From: Marinoscillum luteum | GTDB lineage: Bacteria > Bacteroidota > Bacteroidia > Cytophagales > Cyclobacteriaceae | Assembly: GCF_044005705.1 (NCBI RefSeq) | Contig: NZ_JBIPKE010000017.1 | Coordinates: 1 to 64,000 of the forward strand | Reading direction: 5' to 3' | Length of the DNA stretch: 64,000 bases | The notes under the pieces: model-generated | The model's input: only the letters and a program-made list of their open reading frames with translations | Databases searched by the model: none | Told to the model about the DNA's origin: nothing | In this document: piece by piece, positions 1 to 8,610 of the stretch | How the letters are laid out: the number at the start of each line of letters is the position of its first letter | Numbering within the stretch: the stretch's first letter is position 1 | Translations under genes and position numbers: made by a program

Positions 1-1
1 T

Positions 2-2452
2 TTCGATAATGGATGTAGTTCTACGATAAAAGAGAGCACCTCGTATGAGCCAATCGAGGTGAGTTACGGATCTTCAGGGACTTATTATGTGAGTTTGGCT
101 GCCATAGATGAGTCAGGAAATGTATCATATGATGTAGATACAGTTACGGTGACCGGAGATGTAGCTCCGGACATCAGCTTCACAGTAGATGAAAACCGCT
201 GTATAGCGAATGCGAATACCTTTACCTCAGTGAGTAGTACTCCAGAGGACATAGTGAGCTATAGCTGGGATTTTAATGGGGATGGCATAGAGGACAGTAG
301 CGAGCCTAATCCTACTTATCAGTATATAATTGCGGGTGAGTATAGGGTCATACTTACCATCGGAGATAGTTCCTCTTGTGGCAATACAGCGAAGAAAACT
401 ATTACAATTTATCCAGGACCACCTGAGCCTGACTTCTCCACAGACCAAACCACCTACTGTGTGGGAGACGGGGTTTTTATTACCAATCTGGCAGATGATT
501 CGGATTACGGGGACGGAGTAAGTTACTACTGGTCTACAGAGCTCGGGGATACGGTCTCCACATCTCCGGTGTTCAACTTTGATCAGCCAGGGGAGAAGAC
601 CATATCACTGTATTCATCTATTCCCGGGTGTGACTCGGAGATTATTACCAAAACCGTAACTATCCTTCCTTTACCAGAGATCGCCTTTCAGGCGGATACC
701 GCCTGCCATGGAGAGTTTACTGAGTTTACCAATTTTTCAGAAGGGACTTCATTTGCATGGACGTTTGGGGATGGATTTATCAGTAAAGCCGAAAACCCAG
801 AGCATTTTTATACCGAACCTGGCTTATATGATGTGACTGTCTCCAATGTTGACGAGAATGGATGCGAAAATTTCCTTACCAAACAGGTAATAGTGGGAGC
901 CATTCCTGAGCCAGAGTTCGAATATGATATAGCTTGCCAGGGTGATGAGACCATATTGTCCGACGTGTCTATCGTCAATGGTGCCGACATTGTGGAGTGG
1001 GAGTGGTACATTGAAGATATACCGGTTTCGCAAGATAAAAATCCGGGCGTGTACTTTGACCGGGAGGGTTCACAAACCGTGACGATGACAGTTTTTTCCT
1101 CCAATGGTTGCTCTGCTACTTATAGCGAGTCTATCGAAGTACTGGGTCAGCCTCAAGTCGATTTTTCCATAACAAAGGCCTGCCAGGGAGACTTCTCTTC
1201 GTTTGTAGATCAAACCAAGAACCCTGATCAGATTATCAGCCGAACCTGGCAGATCAATGGAGTGACTCAAGCCTCTGACGATGACACTTTGACCTATGCT
1301 TTTGTGGAGCCGGGCCTCTATGAAGTGAGCCTGATGGTGAATAACAGGAGCCTTTGCACAGCAGAACAAGTCAAAACTCTAGAGATACTGGCATTGCCAG
1401 AGCTGGATTTCCTCATCGATGGAGTGTGTGAGAATGAGGTCATTACGGTATCTGACCAGTCTGTAGCAATAAACGATGCGATTATCTCGAGGAGATGGCT
1501 TTTGAACGGAGGGTTTGTGGGCAATGGACGTAAAATCGAAATACCTGCAGATGTCAGTGGTCTGCATGATGTGACATTAGAAGTGGAGACCGCATTTGGC
1601 TGTATGGTTTCCCACACGGAGACTTTGGAGGTTTACGCCAAACCTGAGGTGGCTTTCACTCCTGCCAATGACTTTGGGGTGCCGCCATTTTCTTTGGTTT
1701 TTGAAAACGAAACGGTGAATGGACAGACCTACAAATGGTATGTGAATGGAGAGCTCACCTCTGAAGAGATGACCCCATCGCTGAGCTTTGGGACAGAAGG
1801 CTTGCAAACGGTGAAATTAGTAGCCACAAATGAGAATGGCTGTAGGGACAGTGTGAGCACTCAGATTGAATCTATTTTGCCTGTTGTAGATTTGGTGGTA
1901 AATGAAATACAGCTCATAGAAGACGGAGGCCTCCAGAAAATCCTGCTGGATGTGAGCAATAAAAGTAACCTGCCTGTTGAGCTGTTTGAGGTGCAAATTA
2001 CCCTTGAAAATGAATTTACCCTTTCGGAAAATGTAACCAAACGGATCAATAAAGGGAAAGATGCGATCATTGGTTTAAGTGTCAGCCTTCCATCAGTGTC
2101 CAAACTAGGGTACCTGTGTGTGAGCCTGGTGGCTCCGTATAATGTGCCGGATCAAATACCAGAGAATAACGAAGGGTGTATTAACCTGGAAGCCCGAACG
2201 ATTTTTGAGCCTGCGTTTCCAAACCCGGCAACAGAGCGTACACATATCCGGATGATTTTGCCTTTGGATGGTGATGTAGAACTGACCATACTCGATCTTT
2301 CCGGACAGGTGAAACAACAGAAAACCCTCTATAACCGCCCTTCAGGGCTAACTACCTTCACCATAAACCTTCAGACCTTACAGTCTGGCACCTATTTTAT
2401 TTCGATCAAATATAATGGTGGAACCCATCGGGCACGTGTAATCAAGCAATAA
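2..2452 (+). CDS. PKD-repeat secreted protein with T9SS C-terminal sorting domain (5'-partial)
   Basis: The reading frame is open from the window edge, so the true start lies upstream; the GTG at 59 is only the first possible start codon and is internal. The visible part is a chain of about seven PKD/Ig-like modules of roughly 80 residues, each with aromatic-Asp cores (SWDFNGDG, AWTFGDG) and usually a pair of cysteines. A CARDB-like beta segment follows, and the last ~80 residues begin with FPNPATERTHI and end in TYFISIKYNGGTHRARVIKQ, typical of the type A T9SS sorting domain. Inference: an exported, surface-attached or released adhesin-like protein. Substrate or partner cannot be told. No enzyme domain is seen in the visible part. 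Confidence 0.9.
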   Translation, partial: FDNGCSSTIKESTSYEPIEVSYGSSGTYYVSLAAIDESGNVSYDVDTVTVTGDVAPDISFTVDENRCIANANTFTSVSSTPEDIVSYSWDFNGDGIEDSSEPNPTYQYIIAGEYRVILTIGDSSSCGNTAKKTITIYPGPPEPDFSTDQTTYCVGDGVFITNLADDSDYGDGVSYYWSTELGDTVSTSPVFNFDQPGEKTISLYSSIPGCDSEIITKTVTILPLPEIAFQADTACHGEFTEFTNFSEGTSFAWTFGDGFISKAENPEHFYTEPGLYDVTVSNVDENGCENFLTKQVIVGAIPEPEFEYDIACQGDETILSDVSIVNGADIVEWEWYIEDIPVSQDKNPGVYFDREGSQTVTMTVFSSNGCSATYSESIEVLGQPQVDFSITKACQGDFSSFVDQTKNPDQIISRTWQINGVTQASDDDTLTYAFVEPGLYEVSLMVNNRSLCTAEQVKTLEILALPELDFLIDGVCENEVITVSDQSVAINDAIISRRWLLNGGFVGNGRKIEIPADVSGLHDVTLEVETAFGCMVSHTETLEVYAKPEVAFTPANDFGVPPFSLVFENETVNGQTYKWYVNGELTSEEMTPSLSFGTEGLQTVKLVATNENGCRDSVSTQIESILPVVDLVVNEIQLIEDGGLQKILLDVSNKSNLPVELFEVQITLENEFTLSENVTKRINKGKDAIIGLSVSLPSVSKLGYLCVSLVAPYNVPDQIPENNEGCINLEARTIFEPAFPNPATERTHIRMILPLDGDVELTILDLSGQVKQQKTLYNRPSGLTTFTINLQTLQSGTYFISIKYNGGTHRARVIKQ

Positions 2453-2489
2453 TCGCTGCTTTTAGGGGAAACGGCAAATCGATTGTTTA

Positions 2490-2509
2490 TTCGAAGAGAA
2501 TTAGTCGAA
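2490..2509. repeat. Inverted repeat TTCGA-N10-TCGAA upstream of Lrp gene
   Basis: A 5-bp inverted repeat with a 10-nt spacer lies 26 bp upstream of the -7 element of the Lrp-type gene, about where a -33 element would be. Lrp-type regulators often bind their own promoters, so an autoregulatory operator is possible, but the repeat is short and could be chance. Confidence 0.25.
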
Positions 2510-2535
2510 AGAATCCAAATATTTATAATTATTAT

Positions 2536-2543
2536 TACCTTTG
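2536..2543 (+). promoter_or_regulatory. Bacteroidota -7 promoter element (TACCTTTG) for Lrp gene
   Basis: Matches the TAnnTTTG -7 consensus of Bacteroidota housekeeping promoters. No clear TTTG -33 element is seen. Transcription should start near 2549, about 13 nt before the ATG. This argues against the in-frame TTG at 2541 as start codon, since it lies inside the promoter. Confidence 0.6.
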
Positions 2544-2561
2544 CAGCAAATAAAATTTGGA

Positions 2562-3050
2562 ATGAAGTTAAATTCACTGCACTTAAAGCTAGACGAAATA
2601 GACAGGAAGATTTTAGAGATTTTACAATCAAACGCTAAGATCACCAACGCCCAATTATCAAAAGATATAGGCCTGTCCCCAGCCCCAACGCTGGAAAGAG
2701 TGAAAAAGTTGGAAAATTCAGGTATTATCAAGAGTTACCATGCCAAACTGGATACAGAGCGCATAGGCCTTGGTGTTCACACTTTTGTACAGGTTACTTT
2801 GAAGGGCCATAACAAAAAGAACATCGATATCTTTTTGGCTGAGATCAATCAGATTCCTGAAGTGATCGAGTGCCATCACATCACGGGCTCTGGAGATTTT
2901 ATTTTAAAGGTTATTTCTAAAGATATTACCTCCTATCAGCGCCTCATGCTGGAAAAAGTAAGTGAGATCGATGTGGTAGACAGCTTGCAGTCTATGGTGA
3001 TTCTTTCTACTTTCAAGGACAGCAAAGTGATGCCTGTGCCATTGTCATGA
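2562..3050 (+). CDS. Lrp/AsnC family transcriptional regulator
   Basis: 162 aa, the usual size for the family. The N-terminal part is a winged helix-turn-helix (LDEIDRKILEILQSNAKI, then LSKDIGLSPAPTLERVKKLE); the C-terminal half is the RAM/ligand-binding domain with the conserved turn HHITGSGDFILKV. It is a DNA-binding regulator that usually responds to amino acids; the ligand is unknown here. The ATG was chosen over an upstream in-frame TTG because that codon sits in the -7 promoter element. The stop overlaps the start of the next gene (ATGA), so the two are probably co-translated. Confidence 0.93.
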   Translation: MKLNSLHLKLDEIDRKILEILQSNAKITNAQLSKDIGLSPAPTLERVKKLENSGIIKSYHAKLDTERIGLGVHTFVQVTLKGHNKKNIDIFLAEINQIPEVIECHHITGSGDFILKVISKDITSYQRLMLEKVSEIDVVDSLQSMVILSTFKDSKVMPVPLS

Positions 3051-3553
3051 TAGCTACACAAAATCTTATTTTATCTGAAGTACAAGTCAATCAAATCATC
3101 AGGCGGATAGCCTTTGAGATTTATGAAAACAACTTTGATGAAAAGAACATCGTGGTTGTGGGCATTTATGACAAAGGCTATTTACTTGCTGAAAGGATTG
3201 TGCGTGAGCTCTCGGCGATAGCGGAAGGCGTAAAGATCAGCTTGATCAAGCTTGAGATAAATAAAGAGAAGCCACTTTCTTCGGAGGTCACACTGGATGT
3301 GCCCTCCAAAAACCTGAAAGGGAAAGTGATCATCCTGGTAGATGATGTGCTCAATACCGGCAAAACCATGGCGCATAGTATGAGCGCATTGCTGGAAGTG
3401 GAAGTCAAGAAGCTTCAGATTGCAGTGTTGGTCAATAGAAGCCACAAACAGTTTCCCCTTTCTGCCAACTACAAAGGATATGAGCTATCCACTACCATAG
3501 ACGAACACGTGGATGTGAAGCTGGAAGATCCAGTAGGCGTGTTCCTGTATTAA
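3047..3553 (+). CDS. PyrR-like phosphoribosyltransferase
   Basis: 168 aa type I phosphoribosyltransferase. The PRPP-binding loop is visible as VIILVDDVLNTGKT, preceded by VVVGIYDKGYLLAERI and followed by VLVNRSHKQFPLSANYKG, an arrangement seen in PyrR/uracil or hypoxanthine phosphoribosyltransferases. The natural base substrate cannot be assigned. It is translationally coupled to the Lrp-type regulator by a 4-bp overlap. It ends 14 bp before the convergent gene on the other strand with no obvious terminator between them. Confidence 0.85.
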   Translation: MIATQNLILSEVQVNQIIRRIAFEIYENNFDEKNIVVVGIYDKGYLLAERIVRELSAIAEGVKISLIKLEINKEKPLSSEVTLDVPSKNLKGKVIILVDDVLNTGKTMAHSMSALLEVEVKKLQIAVLVNRSHKQFPLSANYKGYELSTTIDEHVDVKLEDPVGVFLY

Positions 3554-3567
3554 AAGACCTATGCCCT

Positions 3568-4611
3568 TTAGTAATCTTTATAGAGTTCGGGCTTTTTGAT
3601 GAGCATTTCCAGACTCATTTCCACCAATTCACCCATGTTCTTGCAGTGAATGAATTCCGTTTCTTCATAAAATTCTGCTAACTCTTCCCCAAGCCGAGCC
3701 ACGTTCCCGGGTTTAGATATCCGGTCATGGGTCATAGCGCTAAGCAGGTCGTCCACTCTGATCTTCTCTACTTTCACCCTATTGGCGATCAGCGAACGCT
3801 CCTCCCGCTGGTACTGACGCACGGTTTCGGGTGTCAGAGACTTCAGTCCAATTTTAATGATGGGGTTATTTTGCTTAAAATACTGCGGTAAATAGATCGC
3901 TCGACGCCCTTCATAGGACTGTTGATCAAAATCTATGGCCCTCAGGCGGTAGTCTACCTCTTCAAAATCAGGGGTGATATCAATCACAAAATTGCTGGAG
4001 TGCATGTCTCCAAGGAGCCTTACAAAGCACCGTTCGTTGAACTTCACAAATTCTTTGGCCAGCCTGGTCTCATTCAGGTTAGGGTCTTTGAGGTGATTTT
4101 TGATAAACTGTTCAGCTGGGATGCCCACAATGTGTTCTTCTATCAGTGTGTCTTTATAGACCACATAACTGATTTTATTGGGGGAGAGCAAGTGCTCCAG
4201 CTCCAGCCCGTAGAGACGGGAAGCATCAGCATTTTTGATATAGAAATAGTCAAAGTTGTCGTTGATGCGATTGACAATCCTCACTCTAAAGGGTTGTGTA
4301 TTGCCGTAGACGCACAGATCCACCCGGTCAATGAAAAGGTGGTCCATGACTCCCACGTCACCATCTGCTTTCATGATCGAGTAAATCTTTTTCAGCGCAA
4401 AATAAATATCCGCCATATCATCTTGCGGATATAGCACGGTCTCCCACAGGGTATCGTTACCATTTCTGTCATACAAGGGTATGGAATTGTCATACCTCAG
4501 GAGTGAGTCATATGCGATGGGCAAGGCAATTTCCCGGTCATACTTATTCAGATATGCCCTCAGCCTAGTGCTGATCTTATAGGGAATTTTTTTCTTGCTG
4601 ATGATGGCCAT
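3568..4611 (-). CDS. Uncharacterised protein with kinase-like GDxHxxN / IDFD motifs
   Basis: 347 aa, not recognised as a named family. The sequence LLGDMHSSNFVID followed about 20 residues later by AIDFDQQSYEG resembles the catalytic loop and metal-binding motif of aminoglycoside-phosphotransferase/protein-kinase-like folds (HGDxHxxN ... IDFD); the first His is Leu. A function as a small-molecule or protein kinase is inference only. An ATG 45 nt upstream is in frame, but the ATG chosen overlaps the stop of the upstream glycosyltransferase in a TAATG, typical of translational coupling. No signal peptide or membrane segment is seen, so it is probably cytoplasmic. Confidence 0.7.
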   Translation of the reverse strand: MAIISKKKIPYKISTRLRAYLNKYDREIALPIAYDSLLRYDNSIPLYDRNGNDTLWETVLYPQDDMADIYFALKKIYSIMKADGDVGVMDHLFIDRVDLCVYGNTQPFRVRIVNRINDNFDYFYIKNADASRLYGLELEHLLSPNKISYVVYKDTLIEEHIVGIPAEQFIKNHLKDPNLNETRLAKEFVKFNERCFVRLLGDMHSSNFVIDITPDFEEVDYRLRAIDFDQQSYEGRRAIYLPQYFKQNNPIIKIGLKSLTPETVRQYQREERSLIANRVKVEKIRVDDLLSAMTHDRISKPGNVARLGEELAEFYEETEFIHCKNMGELVEMSLEMLIKKPELYKDY

Positions 4612-5684
4612 TACTTCAGGTGTTTGGGAAACATTTCGGTTGCCTGGTCTGCCCATTGCTGGAATGGCCGACTAATATCGACATGATTGGGTAGATATTG
4701 ATACAGCTTTTCAATATTAAAAGATTCACTGAAAGTACCTGCCCCGGCCTTCATGGCATCCACGGCATTGCAGGCCTGCTCATAGTGGCCTTGCACAGGC
4801 ACCATCAGTACAGGCTTACCCATATACATAGCCTCACATACTGATTCGAAGCCCGCGGTGGTGACGTATCCTTTTGCGCTGGCCATTTTAGAGATGAATT
4901 TCTCATCATTGAGCTGGTGATAGGTAAGGGTGGCATCTATTTGGTGCTCTTCGGGCATTTCTTTTTTGTCCCAAAAGCAATGCAGGGCCTGCTCTGGGTA
5001 AGTTTGATGAAAGTTTTCTACCTCGGCTGAGTACCCGGGGTTAACCATATAGACCAAAAAATGATCTCCGCTGGTTACCTGCGCCTCTTTTACCTCATCC
5101 CTGAGCAATGGGGGCACTACATACAGCTTTTTCTTTGGTACATCCTGAAACAGCTGAAAGGAGAGCGCCAATATCTTGTTGGCACCCAGGCTGGTGATTT
5201 TATTTCCCATTTGTAGAGAGAGTTTATCCAGCTTTCTCTTTGGAGGAAAATCAAATTTCGGATGACTAATGAGGTACTGGTGCGCAATACAGATAAACAA
5301 CGCCTTAGGTCGCCGCGAAAAATTATAAAGCCCACCCAGGAAATCGTAAAAATTGACAATTACATCAGGCTGATCTTCACGCACGATCTCATCCATCCGA
5401 TCCATTGATTTCTTGTAAATGGGAGCTTTGAGCAGGGAATAGACTATCGTCCGAAAGGGTTTTACGGACTTCTGCTGCTTGTCTGTGACAAAGTTTGGGC
5501 TTTCCAGTGGCACCACCTCGGTGCCAATTTTGTCAGTGAAGAACTGTGGAATGGATCTGCGCTCACTTTTGCCCACAATTACCCTGGTAATTTCATGGCC
5601 ATGATGCCTGAGTATTTTAGCGAGTGAAAGTGCCTGGGTCATGTGACCTCTGCCTTCGCCTTGTATGATGAAGATGTATTTCAA
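4611..5684 (-). CDS. GT-B fold glycosyltransferase (GT1/GT28-like)
   Basis: 357 aa. It begins with the nucleotide-sugar transferase signature FIIQGEGRGHMTQALSLA (glycine-rich loop as in MurG and UDP-glycosyltransferases). The C-terminal half has the donor-binding region TTAGFESVCEAMYMGKPVLMVPVQGHYEQACNA (GFES...E..Y..KP..VP, QACNA). Acceptor and product are unknown; cell-envelope glycan or glycolipid is likely. It lies 32 bp downstream of the sensor kinase gene and overlaps the next gene by 1 bp, so it may be the third gene of an operon beginning with the NtrC-like regulator. Confidence 0.85.
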   Translation of the reverse strand: MKYIFIIQGEGRGHMTQALSLAKILRHHGHEITRVIVGKSERRSIPQFFTDKIGTEVVPLESPNFVTDKQQKSVKPFRTIVYSLLKAPIYKKSMDRMDEIVREDQPDVIVNFYDFLGGLYNFSRRPKALFICIAHQYLISHPKFDFPPKRKLDKLSLQMGNKITSLGANKILALSFQLFQDVPKKKLYVVPPLLRDEVKEAQVTSGDHFLVYMVNPGYSAEVENFHQTYPEQALHCFWDKKEMPEEHQIDATLTYHQLNDEKFISKMASAKGYVTTAGFESVCEAMYMGKPVLMVPVQGHYEQACNAVDAMKAGAGTFSESFNIEKLYQYLPNHVDISRPFQQWADQATEMFPKHLK

Positions 5685-5716
5685 TTGGTTTCGGATTGAG
5701 AAATTAAGATAGTGAT

Positions 5717-7090
5717 TTACTGAGAAAATTTCAGGGTAAACTCTGTACCGTCATTGATCACAGAGCGTACAGCTATGGACCCACGGTGATTTCTCATGAT
5801 CTGTTTGGAAAGACTTAGCCCAATTCCGGATCCACTTTTCTTGGTGGTGTAGAATGGGATGAAAATCTTTTTGAGTGCTTCCTCTTCGATGCCAGGCCCA
5901 TTGTCTCTGATGGAAATGAGTGCGCCGCCCTCGGGCCGCTCAGAAGCTTTGATCCACAGGGTTTTTTGGATGCCTTCATCGTCTACTTCTCCAAGTGCCT
6001 GAATGGCATTTTTCACAATATTGATGACTACCTGCTCTATTTGCTGTTCGTCTATCTGAATGCAAAGCGAATCAGGTACGTCCTGCACCAACTGCACCCC
6101 GGTTTGCTGAAAATCGTGTTTGAGTAGCGAAACCACATGCCCTATCAGCTCTTTGATACATACCTGAGACAGGTTGGGGAGCGTGATATGGGTCATATTT
6201 CTAAAATCACCCACAAATTTGATCAGACTCTCACTTCTCCTGTGGATGGTGTGTAGGGCAGTGTGGAAGTCACTAATCTGCTCATTGTTGATCTGATTGA
6301 TGTCCTGCCCATTATCGAGCCACTCCTCCATCTCCGATTCTATGGTGCGTGCCAGTGAGGAGATCGGAGTGACAGAATTCATAATTTCATGGGTGAGTAC
6401 CCTGATCAGATTTTGCCAGGCTTCCATTTCCTTTTCTTCCAGCTCACTTTGGATGTTTTGGAGGGAGATCAGCTTGAATTCTTTACCTCGCAGGGACAAT
6501 TCAATCGCATAGATGGCCAGCTGTATTTCGTCCTCATCCGTTTTGGAGATTTTCACCAGATCCCTTCCTCCGGTGCGAAGCTCCCGAAGCGTTGTTACCA
6601 GTTCCTCGTTGATAACCTTTAGCTGTTTGATATTTTTGAGGTGTTTTACACCCAAAAGGGTGCGCGCCGTGGTGTTGATGATCTGCACTTCGCCCTGAGC
6701 ATCAAATGTAACAATGCCTATCCCCACATGCTGAACGATGGTTTTGAGGTACTGATAGCTGGCCTCCTTTTCGGCTCTTATTTCTCTGAATTTTTTGATT
6801 ACAGCGTTGAACTCATTGTAAAGTTCATCAATGCTCGACCCCTCCTTTCGCTCCGGATAAGTGTGCGAGAAGTCGTCCCATTTGATGCTTTGTAAAAAAC
6901 CAATGATTTCCCTATTGGACTTTTCCAGAGAATAAAAGAGGTAATACCCCTGCACACAAATGAGCAGGAATATGAGAATTTTACTGAATGTATAACTCTC
7001 GGTATAAAAGAGATTGGCAAACAGAAAGATGGTGAGGCCGAGCAGGATTACCCGGCCGATTAGTTGATATCGAAATTTGTTATAACCCAT
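5717..7090 (-). CDS. NtrY-like membrane sensor histidine kinase
   Basis: 457 aa. Two hydrophobic helices lie near the N-terminus (about residues 8-26 and 33-52) with almost no periplasmic loop, so the signal is probably sensed in the membrane or cytoplasm. A PAS domain follows (HVGIGIVTFDAQGEV), then the HisKA dimerisation box with phospho-acceptor His234 (LTHEIMNSVTPISSLA). The HATPase domain has an N box (VINIVKNAIQAL), G1 (DNGPGIEEE) and G2 (GSGIGLSLSKQI). All catalytic motifs are intact. It overlaps the upstream response regulator gene by 11 bp, so they form a two-component pair. Confidence 0.94.
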   Translation of the reverse strand: MGYNKFRYQLIGRVILLGLTIFLFANLFYTESYTFSKILIFLLICVQGYYLFYSLEKSNREIIGFLQSIKWDDFSHTYPERKEGSSIDELYNEFNAVIKKFREIRAEKEASYQYLKTIVQHVGIGIVTFDAQGEVQIINTTARTLLGVKHLKNIKQLKVINEELVTTLRELRTGGRDLVKISKTDEDEIQLAIYAIELSLRGKEFKLISLQNIQSELEEKEMEAWQNLIRVLTHEIMNSVTPISSLARTIESEMEEWLDNGQDINQINNEQISDFHTALHTIHRRSESLIKFVGDFRNMTHITLPNLSQVCIKELIGHVVSLLKHDFQQTGVQLVQDVPDSLCIQIDEQQIEQVVINIVKNAIQALGEVDDEGIQKTLWIKASERPEGGALISIRDNGPGIEEEALKKIFIPFYTTKKSGSGIGLSLSKQIMRNHRGSIAVRSVINDGTEFTLKFSQ

Positions 7091-8459
7091 ATTTCTCCAG
7101 CCTTCTGTAGAGTGAGGCTCTGGTCAGACCCAGTTCTTTTGCTGCTTTCGAGATGTTCCCATTGTGCTTGTTCACAGCCCGCTGAATCACATTTTTTTCT
7201 ACCTCATCCAGATTGAAATTATCAGCTTCTACGGTGTTATTATTTTCTGGCTTTTGGGCCAAAAAGAAGAAATCATCCGGGCTTAGGACTTCCGTGTCAC
7301 TCATGATGATCGCTCGCTCAATGGCATGCTGGAGTTCCCTGATGTTACCGGGCCAGCTGTATTTTTGGAGTTTTTTGATCGTATTTGGAGCAATCTTGGA
7401 AATGTTCTTTCGATACTTCTGATTGTAGGTTTCCAGAAAATGATTAGCCAGCAAAGGGATGTCATCCAACCGATCTCTCAATGGGGGCAAATGGATCTCT
7501 ACGGTATTGATACGATAAAGTAAATCCTGTCTGAAGGTGCTTTCTCCCACCATTTCATAGATGGGCATGTTGGTGGCACAGATGAGTCGGATGTCTATGG
7601 GCAGCGACTGGTTGCTGCCGATCCGTGTGACTTCACGCTTCTGCAGAGCGGTGAGTAGTTTGGACTGGAGCGGCATATTCAGGTTGCCAATCTCGTCCAG
7701 AAAAAGGGTGCCATTGTTGGCGATCTCAAACCGCCCTGCACGATCCTCTTTGGCATCTGTATAGGCCCCTTTTTTATGACCGAACAACTCGCTTTCGAAT
7801 AAACTTTCGGTGATGGCACCCATGTCTACCCCAATGAATACATTGTCTTTTCTCAAAGATTTTTGGTGAATAGCTCTGGCGATAAGCTCCTTACCGGTAC
7901 CGTTCTCACCCAGGATCAAAATGTTAGCATCCGTTCCAGCTACCTTATCGATGATTTTGAAGACTTCTTTGATTTCGTTGCTCTCACCTATGATGTTCTT
8001 GAAAGCCAAGTTGCTGTCTTCCTGCAGCTGCTTGCTGGTTTGCTTGAGTTGTGAAACCTCCTTATAAGACTCCTTTAGTTTGGCGGCACTATTGAGTGTG
8101 GCGATCAATTTTTCATTTTGCCATGGCTTGAGCACAAAATCAGTGGCACCAGCCTTCAGGGCCCTCACAGCCATTTCCACATCGCCAAAAGCTGTAATGA
8201 GCACCACTACGGCCTGTGGGTCTTTATCCAAAATCTGCTCCAACCAGTAAAAACCTTCCTTTCCACTAGTGATGTCCTTGCTGAAGTTCATATCCAGCAA
8301 AATCAGGTCATAAGTGTCGTTGTTGAGCAGAAAAGGGATTTTCTTTGGGTTCTTTTCTATCAGGACTTCTTTGGCATGTTTCTTCAGAAGCATTTTGGCT
8401 GCCAACAGCACATCCTCATCATCATCGATTATTAAAATTTTACCTAGTTCTTTATCCAC
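7080..8459 (-). CDS. Sigma-54-dependent response regulator, NtrC family
   Basis: 459 aa with three domains. The receiver domain (1-~125) has the acidic pocket IIDDDED, phospho-acceptor Asp56 in LILLDMNF, and Lys111 in VLKPW. The AAA+ domain (~155-390) has Walker A GENGTGKE (184-191) and Walker B GTLFLDEIGN. The C-terminal Fis-type helix-turn-helix is NGNISKAAKELGLTRASLYRRL. The sigma-54 contact loop reads GAYTDA (231-236) instead of GAFTGA. The start is GTG (complement of CAC), immediately followed by a normal receiver N-terminus. It should activate sigma-54 promoters when phosphorylated by the overlapping kinase; candidates are described at 14516 and 8508. Confidence 0.95.
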   Translation of the reverse strand: MDKELGKILIIDDDEDVLLAAKMLLKKHAKEVLIEKNPKKIPFLLNNDTYDLILLDMNFSKDITSGKEGFYWLEQILDKDPQAVVVLITAFGDVEMAVRALKAGATDFVLKPWQNEKLIATLNSAAKLKESYKEVSQLKQTSKQLQEDSNLAFKNIIGESNEIKEVFKIIDKVAGTDANILILGENGTGKELIARAIHQKSLRKDNVFIGVDMGAITESLFESELFGHKKGAYTDAKEDRAGRFEIANNGTLFLDEIGNLNMPLQSKLLTALQKREVTRIGSNQSLPIDIRLICATNMPIYEMVGESTFRQDLLYRINTVEIHLPPLRDRLDDIPLLANHFLETYNQKYRKNISKIAPNTIKKLQKYSWPGNIRELQHAIERAIIMSDTEVLSPDDFFFLAQKPENNNTVEADNFNLDEVEKNVIQRAVNKHNGNISKAAKELGLTRASLYRRLEKYGL

Positions 8460-8507
8460 GGGTAGCAGTGTTTTGTGTATTGATTTGAAAATTACACCGA
8501 ATGAAAG

Positions 8508-8522
8508 CCAGAAACTATGCCA
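8508..8522 (-). promoter_or_regulatory. Weak sigma-54-like element upstream of the NtrC-type gene
   Basis: On the minus strand the sequence reads TGGCATAGTTTCTGG, matching TGGCAC-N5-TTGC with three mismatches but correct spacing. It lies about 49 bp before the GTG start of the regulator. A TGTACA hexamer occurs 63 bp upstream (8586-8591), similar to the arrangement before the plus-strand efflux operon. Autoregulation is possible; the match is poor. Confidence 0.25.
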
Positions 8523-8610
8523 ACTAAGAAAAAGTGATCAGCTTTGGTTGCAAGGCTATTTTCGGAGTTTTTGCTTGTCCGTAAATGTACACTTATTTCA
8601 TGAGGTGTCC

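Noticed and set aside
4612..4656. Upstream ATG for the kinase-like protein
   Set aside because: The ATG at 4611 forms a TAATG overlap with the previous gene; the 15 extra residues look like read-back of the glycosyltransferase end.
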